A DNA stretch of 64,000 nucleotides from Wuchereria bancrofti (Eukaryota > Nematoda > Chromadorea > Rhabditida > Onchocercidae), in NCBI GenBank assembly GCA_005281725.1, contig SSBO01000012.1, positions 6,389,177 to 6,453,176 of the forward strand, read 5' to 3'. The notes under the pieces were generated by a model, which saw only the letters and a list, made by a program, of their open reading frames with translations, made no database searches and was not told the origin of the DNA. Below, piece by piece: positions 56,675 to 64,000 of the stretch. Position 1 is the stretch's first letter; the number at the start of each line of letters is the position of its first letter. The position numbers and the translations under genes were made by a program.

Positions 56675-59600
56675 TCACACACAATACTCCGCAACTACAA
56701 CTTCCACTTCATTAGCAATTGCTTCTGCGTCGCGCTTTGTCGCTGCTTCAGCATAGATACGTACCACATCTTCGGTACCGGACGGACTAAAATGAAATAT
56801 GAAATAATATCAATGTAGACTAGGAGAGTAGCATTCCATATTCCTATCCGATGTAAGAACCCGAAAAGAAAAACCAACCGGACAAATGAGCGCCCATCAG
56901 TATACTTTGAGACGATGGTATCTATCACTCCCTGCAGTTTTCGTAGCTTTACACATGTTTCATCAGCATTCATTTGAAACATCGATCGATTTATAACCTA
57001 TTTGTGATCCTCATAAAAGGAAGAATATTTAAGTTGCTTGATTCCATTTCAGTACCGCAAATTTAGGTAATTTATATGCCCAGCAGTAAAGTAACCAAAA
57101 AATTCAGCTGTGGAAATCCAACTGATATTTATATCGTAAAATATAGACATTGTCCCTACTGAATTTTTTACTTTGTTGCCGGACATATAAATTAGCCAGA
57201 AGAATAAGAATGTTTAGTTCCAGTAAAAATTATCGCTGGAAAAAAAGTTACCCTTAGTTTTTTTTGCACATTGGGTAATTCCTTATACATGTTATTCCAG
57301 TTCTCTACCGTCCAATCATAATGTTTTAAAATCATTTCAACAGCGAGCAAGTCGGTCATTGCATCACCCACCACTGTATTTAATAGTTTGGAGAAATAAA
57401 GTAGCCTTTTGATTTGAATTGTCTGATCAACATCTTTATGAATGATTATTGTCCTGGAAAATTGCTTTCCAGTTTCTAACTGATAAAATACTACAGAATT
57501 TCTACGTCTAAAACATTCATTGCCACAGCAGATTAAAATAACCAACCAACGCTTCATAAATGAAAACAAACCAAAATAAAAGATGAACCGAAAAGATATA
57601 TTTAACAATGGAATGGTAATGATAACAATGAGAAACCTTAAAATATCATAGAATCGGGGGCTAAAATATACAGTCCCATGCCCATTTGCCTCGAAATATA
57701 CCGCAATGTCATACTTCACCGCTTCTTTTTGTAAGTTTTTAATTCCTGTTGCAACACAACATACGTGAACACCCTGAAATTATAAAAAAATTAAAAACAT
57801 TAATAAATAAGTGCGCACTTCCGCACACATGAAATAAACAACAACTTATTGCTAACTTATATCAGAGTTTCAGTAGCTGATATGTTCAATCATCAAGTTA
57901 TAACTCTAATACAAAACATTTCTGTAAAAATTTTGGAACACACACCACAAACCACTGAAATTTAAGTTCGAGAATGGCTGAGGGGATATTTTTTGTCGGT
58001 TAATACCGCCGATAGTAAAAACTAAAAACAAATATTGCAACATCTACACTCACCATTTTGTCTCTGAGAAATTTGGTGGAGTTACCATTTGCATAATCCG
58101 TTTGTATTACTGATACCATAAATACATCACTGAGTCCCGCACCAGTAACCTGCTGCAAGAAACAGTTTCACGGTTTTTGCACTTCCTAGGTGAACAATCA
58201 GATCCAGTGTAACTGCGTACCTCTGTAATATATTTCGCGAAAAGAGCTGCTATTTTATCGCCATCAATTAAAACAAATTCATTCGAAGCATCACGATAAA
58301 AATAAACAAGACGGTCTGCATCACCATCAAAAGCCGCACAGCGCTCAAAAGCTTGTATTTTGTCGAAATTGCGCGGAAATTTCTTTTCTATTTTAACATA
58401 GTCTGCCCCGCACTAAAAGCGACATTAGGCAAACAACTGCAAAATACTAAACTTATAATCATCAATTCATGTGTCGTATTTTTAATGCTATTCAGATTCA
58501 ACCACATGTCAAAAGCACGCCCAAATCTCTACTTCAGAGCTATTTATTTTAATTTGCACCCACCACCCCTTTTATGAAAATTAACCAAATCGTAGATTAA
58601 GGTTATACTTGAGTAAGAATAATGTTACATTTCCAGAAAAGCTGTTCATACACATTTATGAATTCAGACATTCCAGTTTTTATTAGAACCACCATGTTTG
58701 CTAAAATCAAGCTAGATGTTTCGTATTTTACCTGACATACCAAATGGCATGGTTGAAAGAAATCAAATGAGAATTGAAAACTTCTATTGAGAGAAGCAAG
58801 TTTATACATCCACCTTTTTTCTATGAAAACTGATGGAAAATAATGCCAATAAATCCATGACCTGCTCAATGCTCATATTAAAGACACCTTATCATTGAGT
58901 TGTGTTTTTTGATCGTTCATCAGATTGACAACCAAGACAGACCACCTTATACACATGAGGGGAAACTTCTGAGCACCAACACCATTTGCACAATCCAAAT
59001 ATAGCGTTGGAATATACGCTTTTCCACATCGTGTAACCTGTTGTATTGCTTTTCAGCTTTGAACCTGTTTGTGGTCAGTGGTTGGAACTTGAAATTACCA
59101 ATTTGAGAAATGACTTGTAATCCGGCACAATACTGTGAAAGCTTACGAAATTCAAACCAGCGAGAGCATTCTGAACTTTTGCATAATATCCAGCCTCAGT
59201 AGGGACACCATATGAGGAATCATTTTGGCAGCGAACTATATAGTGCAACTGAGGAGTTGTCAGTAGACCTGAAATTATGTCTAACAAACATTCAAGCAAA
59301 ACTAGAAATTTCTAAACTAAGTGAAACTATGGAAACGAAACTATGGTGCACTAGTGATTACAGTAACTGAACCCAAATTGTTTTTCTTGATTTTCTAGTG
59401 GTTTCAAGATTCATCATTTCAGTTTCTTACCAGTTATGCAAACCTCAACGAAAAATACCACGTCTGCAATGCAGAGAGTCTCTCAGTATTGGTTAGATAT
59501 GTGAACCTATCAAAGCAGTTTTAACATGCCAGATGACCACCTGTTCATATCAATCAATTCTTAGATTAGATTGTCACTCTTTTGTACTATCTGGCTTCAA

Positions 59601-60692
59601 TTCGCCAGCACATGAGATATGACGTCATCAGGATGGGTTGGTTCCCACGGAGCTAACTTAAATAGGGGAAATTTAGCACTACAGTTCATCCTCACAACGA
59701 CTATAAGTTCTCGGCTTGTCTACAAAAAGTAAAGAAATTTTGTACTTCAATTCCATAGCATGTCATCCACCCATAAAATATTAAATCAGTTACCCAGTCT
59801 TCGACCACCAACCCTGGCACACTGCGCTCCGCAGAATGCAGCTTCTTCTATATATTTCGAACTTGGACGCGTATCGATAGCTGTAAAAACAGTGGCATTT
59901 TCACCGACTCTTCCACTGAACTGTCGTAGAAATTCTTGTGACTTTCCCAGAAATTCACTGTCACTGAACACAGAAATTTTACTTTTCATAATTATGTACA
60001 TAATTATCAGGCAATGTTTCACAACACAAGTAAGTAAACGACAAGACTTAGGAAAACAATAAAAAGAATGCAAGTGGCAAGGAAAAAAGAACCTGGCATT
60101 AACAATCAAATCTGCATAGTTTTCCCATGCGGCATCCAACATGCCTCCCATCGGATCGACTATTTTGACGCCATTATCTTCCATCGGATTGTGTGATGCC
60201 GTTATCATTACACCTATAGTTTGATTTAAATACCTGAAACAACCCACCCAACCAAATTAAGGATCCCGAACAATGAGTTTAAAGAAACACTAATAAATAA
60301 ATTTTGTTCAGACACGAAAAATGGAAGAAAATACAAAGGGAAATAAATATTTGGCAAAATGAATTTCAGCTATTCAAATTAGATTGGAACGCCAACATTA
60401 TTAGGTAATGAAGTTAGTAAATAAAGAATATTCTATAGCCAATACCATATTGACTATATTGCAGTAATATGTGAGATAATATCGAAGTAATAAACTTCAA
60501 AATGGAATACCTGGCACGGATACCAGCTAGATATCCAACACGAAATACAATAAAAGGAAGATAGGTAGCATTAGCTCGGAAACCGGCTGTGCCATAACTA
60601 AACTTTTTTGTGGGAGAAACTGGCATCTTTCGCCCATTATGGTCAGTATTACTTTCTCGAGTATATATTTCTGGAATAATTATTTCAGCCAT
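56675..60692 (-). CDS. PGM3: Phosphoacetylglucosamine mutase (PGM3/AGM1)
   Basis: About eleven exons encode a protein of the expected length (roughly 540 residues). It converts GlcNAc-6-phosphate to GlcNAc-1-phosphate in the cytosol, a step toward UDP-GlcNAc for chitin, N- and O-glycans and GPI anchors. It starts MAEIIIPEIYTRES and has SYGTAGFRANA early. The phosphoserine loop is TIGVMITASHNPMEDNGVK (exon about 60093-60234), then DTRPSS, LLTTPQLHYIVRC and LYLDCANGVGAQ. The metal loop FDGDADR is near 58310-58340, then QTDYANGNSTKFLRDKM, the sugar loop VYFEANGHGT (about 57680-57710), and the phosphate loop RPSGTEDVVRIYAEA, split by an intron. All four active-site loops are intact. A TTTCAG acceptor sits 12 bases before the start. 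A long open frame at 57192-57719 reads through one intron and is not itself the protein. Confidence 0.95.
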
Positions 60693-60704
60693 CTTCTACA
60701 GGTT

Positions 60705-63700
60705 CTGAAATTTCCGCGAATAATTAGCAATTAAACAATAGAAATCACACTCGATCAAAACACAAATAACAACGCCAACACTAATGCCAATAATGTAAGG
60801 TATGATCCGGTTTTCAGCTAACAATTCCATCGATCTGGAACGGATAAATATACAATGCTTTGTAGTAAAAAAAAAAGCACTATAGATCTATAATGTAAAC
60901 ATTTTAAGAAGGTGGTTATGATTACTCCAAACGAATTCCATATTACCCATTTCAGTACTCATGTACTGGACAATTCGTACGTTATTTGTCTGTATTTCCG
61001 TTCGCTAGCCGTCTAAAAATACCTTAGGACACACCAGTACATCAAAATTCACGAAACGACCTTTGCTCTACACATCGTGCTCCAAGAAAACCAGAGCTAT
61101 TTATATAGCACAGAAACATGACGAATATAGAAAATGCGTCCTATCAGAAATAGACCTGTTTAAATCAATTCCTTTCGCATACCTGTTTCTGCTTAACAAA
61201 CACATCCATTGTACAACAGAAATGCTTCCGATCAGCTATTCTTCTTCCCTTCCTCCTGTCCTAATAATAGCTTTACACCAAACCACTTGAATCTTGCTAG
61301 TTTACCGCACGAATTTGGGAAGTTTTCTTATGAGATGTGCAAAGAACTGAATTAAGTAATCCACCACTTTCTCAATCTCCTTCATCACGAAAACAGCTAC
61401 AGGGATTTCAATGCATCCAAATAGACATACGCAACATTTGTTTATGTCGTATGTGCGCATTATGTCACAGGCGCGTTTCATGTAGACCTATTTCAACGTC
61501 TCAGGTTGTGTGATGACAAGGAAAGTCTATTGATATTACTAGTATCAGAAGGCTTCTGTTTGTTTTCAAGCATTCTTGGATTCCGTCTGATATCCAATTT
61601 TCCCTGATGAGTAAAAAGACAACCTTCTCTTTAGAATAGAGATTTAAGGATGACAGTCGAACATTGCGCAGAACTAGTGCAAATTAAAATTTTAGTAGTT
61701 TTTAATCAGATCAATTAATAAAGTACAAAAAGGGCGGTTGAGTAATTACATTTGATCACTAATTCTTTCCTTTCTATTTCTTCTCAATTATCTTAGCGCT
61801 TCCATTTCTCTTGACTCTCAAATTTGATGCATCTGGACAAACAGAGCCTAAAAATATGTTTCAGGAAGATTTCTTCCAGAAATAAAAGACTTAAAAGAAG
61901 AATACTGCTTTAGTCTAGATTTTGCAGCTTAAAATAACTTCCACCTATCAGTTATCTCAACGTTACTGCATCATTCACAGAGATCCGCACGCAGAATTTA
62001 ACTGAAATCAAATATGCTCGGTCTAAAATACAATATTTATTCACGTAAGTGCTCGTTTTTTGCGGCCAATACCGTGACATACGATCGTAATGCAGCAAAT
62101 GATACATTCATGTATGCAAACAGGCATGCAACAAACAGAGCATGAAACATCCGTCATGCCAAATAGCCAAGAAATAGAACTGCTTGAAGCATAGACACCG
62201 TTCTTGATGCTGCTACAGATACTGCGCGGTGTCAATGTTAATAGAGAATGTGGTACCAGCATCATTACTGGTTGTGGACCTGATACTGGCAGTAGAATTG
62301 AAACAGGTTCCATTATGTAAGCTAGCCGCAGTATTGGTATGGAATGCACTATCTAAAAAAGATTCTCACAAAGTTCGGAATGAGGTGTCGATGTTGGAAT
62401 TTGTAAGAACTGTGTTCGCTTCAAAAAGAATAAAACACAGCAGCAGTTTGCACTGGTGGTCCGCACCACAGCATGTTAAAACTACATGACAACAGCAACA
62501 AATTTGTCGTTCCCCACCAGCGCTTATCATACTATTTATCAGTTCTTAACTCTCAATTCGTGGATTTGCGAATGTCACTGGCTGAGGTGAAATGTGAATT
62601 CTGTGTTCTGAAGTGAACAAAACAACATTACAAATGCTATCAGATACCACAAAGCTCCACATGTCTGAAGGTCTGGGGTTCTGTCAACTTGATTTGCTGA
62701 TGTTACTTTTGTTCATGAAAGAGTGAATTTGTACTGAAACGCAAATTGCAGTGTTTTCCGTTTAAGAAAAAGTAACTTACATTGCTGTTCTCTGAGAAAG
62801 TAGTAAGGATAAAGCGCAGAAAAGTAACTTAAATGTAAGGATAAAGCATAGAATCGAAAAAGCCAATTGCGCAAACTACTGAACCTGTTACCTTTTTTTC
62901 TATCCGTTACGTGTTTTTGATACAGAGTTCGTTTGGTAGAATAATTCGTGGAAAGTGAAACCATTTTACATATATACCTCTACAATCGAAAAGCAAGTGA
63001 AGGCACTCCACTATGCACGTTCCAACTTCGATTTACATTGAATATCTATCCTCTTCGTTTTCATATAATTTCATATTGAAACGGAAGGCTTCTGAATTTT
63101 TCACACTGACTGTAGTCTTTTTTTTTTTGCAAAATGATTTCAAAACTTCAAATTTTTGGATGAAATGTCCTGAGTCATAAAGTTCCAGTTTTTACTACTA
63201 ATATCATAGCTTCCTGTGCATTTACTTTTGAGACATTGAAGTTTCACGGATTCATATCAATTGCAAAGAAAAAAAGTCACTGTATAATAGTTCAGGTTAT
63301 TACCTCCCTTCAGATATTCGCTCACTTTGTAAGAAACTATGTGTAAAGGGTTTAGGGTGCAAATATCAGACTGTAAACAATGTGAATTCAAACATCTGCA
63401 TGCATGTTTTTTACAATATTTTAGAGTTTCACGGTATTAGAAATTTGCGACATACTTCTCTTTTGTTACGTCATTATCCTGTTCTTGTTGTGCTGAAAAA
63501 CTTACACTGCAAAGTACTCCTCAATCGGCTCCGTAAACTACTCAAATTAGACCCTATTTCACGTCACCAGTGCGAAATGATAGACACAAGCTTACTCTCA
63601 AGAAATTTCGTTATTTTCAATTGAAGTCAGAATCAAATTCTGTGCAAAACATGGCAAATTAGCGGACAGTTTGAAAGAAATGACCTAGGTTAGAACTGTT

Positions 63701-64000
63701 CTTTCAAGTGAATCTAAGCAGCTCTTTAACTCCCTTGCTTTCTCTCTGAGCACCCGTGATATCTTTGAATGGGATCCGAGTCATTATTTAATAATTTTCG
63801 GTAATACGCAGTGCGGCCGAAGGTGTTCAGCTGTTTAACTGTTGGAAAGAGCCGTAACGATATTGTCTGGGCAGCAGTGTAGTGTGGTTTGCATTTTTAT
63901 TTTGGAATTCAGTGTTCTGATTTATATAGTCCTAAGAAATTTATTTAGTTTTATAGGTCTTTTTTCAAAAGCTACCGTAGTGATTGTGGGAGCAAGATGA
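60705..64000. other. Right flank, no supportable gene
   Basis: This contains the PGM3 promoter region and sequence without a recognisable family. Two stretches are more coding-like than the rest. One is 62041-62480, with open frames on both strands, including a minus-strand Cys-rich end with CSVCCMPVCIHECIICC just before an AATAAA. The other is 63430-63624 (+), a Leu/Arg/His-rich segment. Neither can be chained with splice signals into a gene. Confidence 0.4.

Noticed and set aside
57192..57719. 175-codon minus-strand frame
   Set aside because: Its two ends are PGM3 exons. The hydrophobic middle is the intron between them, bounded by a GT donor and a TTTTAG acceptor.

Overview
The window looks like nuclear DNA of a parasitic nematode, most likely a clade III (filarial/spirurid-type) worm. 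The evidence is an AT-rich sequence, small exons with TTTCAG-type acceptors, introns of about 100 to 800 bases, a Ras protein almost identical over its first 80 or so residues to C. elegans LET-60, a PHD-SET protein of the SET-9/SET-26 group, and splice acceptors placed just upstream of several start codons, as expected for spliced-leader trans-splicing. Species cannot be fixed from sequence alone. Because every gene is cut into many exons, single open frames show only fragments; the models here were joined by hand from splice signals, reading phase and resemblance to known families.

Layout. 1-9.3 kb: no supportable gene. 9.6-12.9 kb: richer sequence with open frames on both strands but no convincing gene. 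14.18-17.82 kb (+): ankyrin-repeat protein, nine exons. 18.61-22.88 kb (-): NOL10, a WD40/NUC153 ribosome-biogenesis factor, 14 exons, with two apparent GC-AG introns. 22.9-26.0 kb: divergent intergenic space with one odd open island. 26.05-39.52 kb (+): a very large MLL5/SETD5-family gene (set-26-like) with an HCF-1-binding-type DHNY motif, a PHD finger, a degenerate SET domain, an AT-hook and a C-terminal polyproline tract. 39.5-42.6 kb: long 3' flank. 42.64-about 46.9 kb (+): an unrecognised secreted or membrane protein with a signal peptide and a Thr/Ser-rich stalk, model incomplete. 49.52-50.32 kb (+): let-60 Ras, complete in three coding exons. 52.67-56.32 kb (+): NOP9, a pumilio-repeat nucleolar protein, complete in 11 exons. 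56.68-60.69 kb (-): PGM3/AGM1, phosphoacetylglucosamine mutase, about 11 exons, all four active-site loops intact. 60.7-64 kb: nothing convincing.

The genes do not form a pathway. Two (NOL10, NOP9) serve small-subunit ribosome assembly in the nucleolus, one (set-26-like) reads chromatin, one (Ras) signals at the membrane, and one (PGM3) makes UDP-GlcNAc precursors for chitin, glycans and GPI anchors. The gene pairs ankyrin/NOL10 and NOP9/PGM3 are convergent, and NOL10/set-26 is divergent.

No convincing new system was found. The most useful unusual points are the conserved DHNY motif and eroded SET signature of the set-26-like gene, the paired perfect hairpins in one of its introns, the two GC-AG introns in NOL10, and the unidentified secreted protein.
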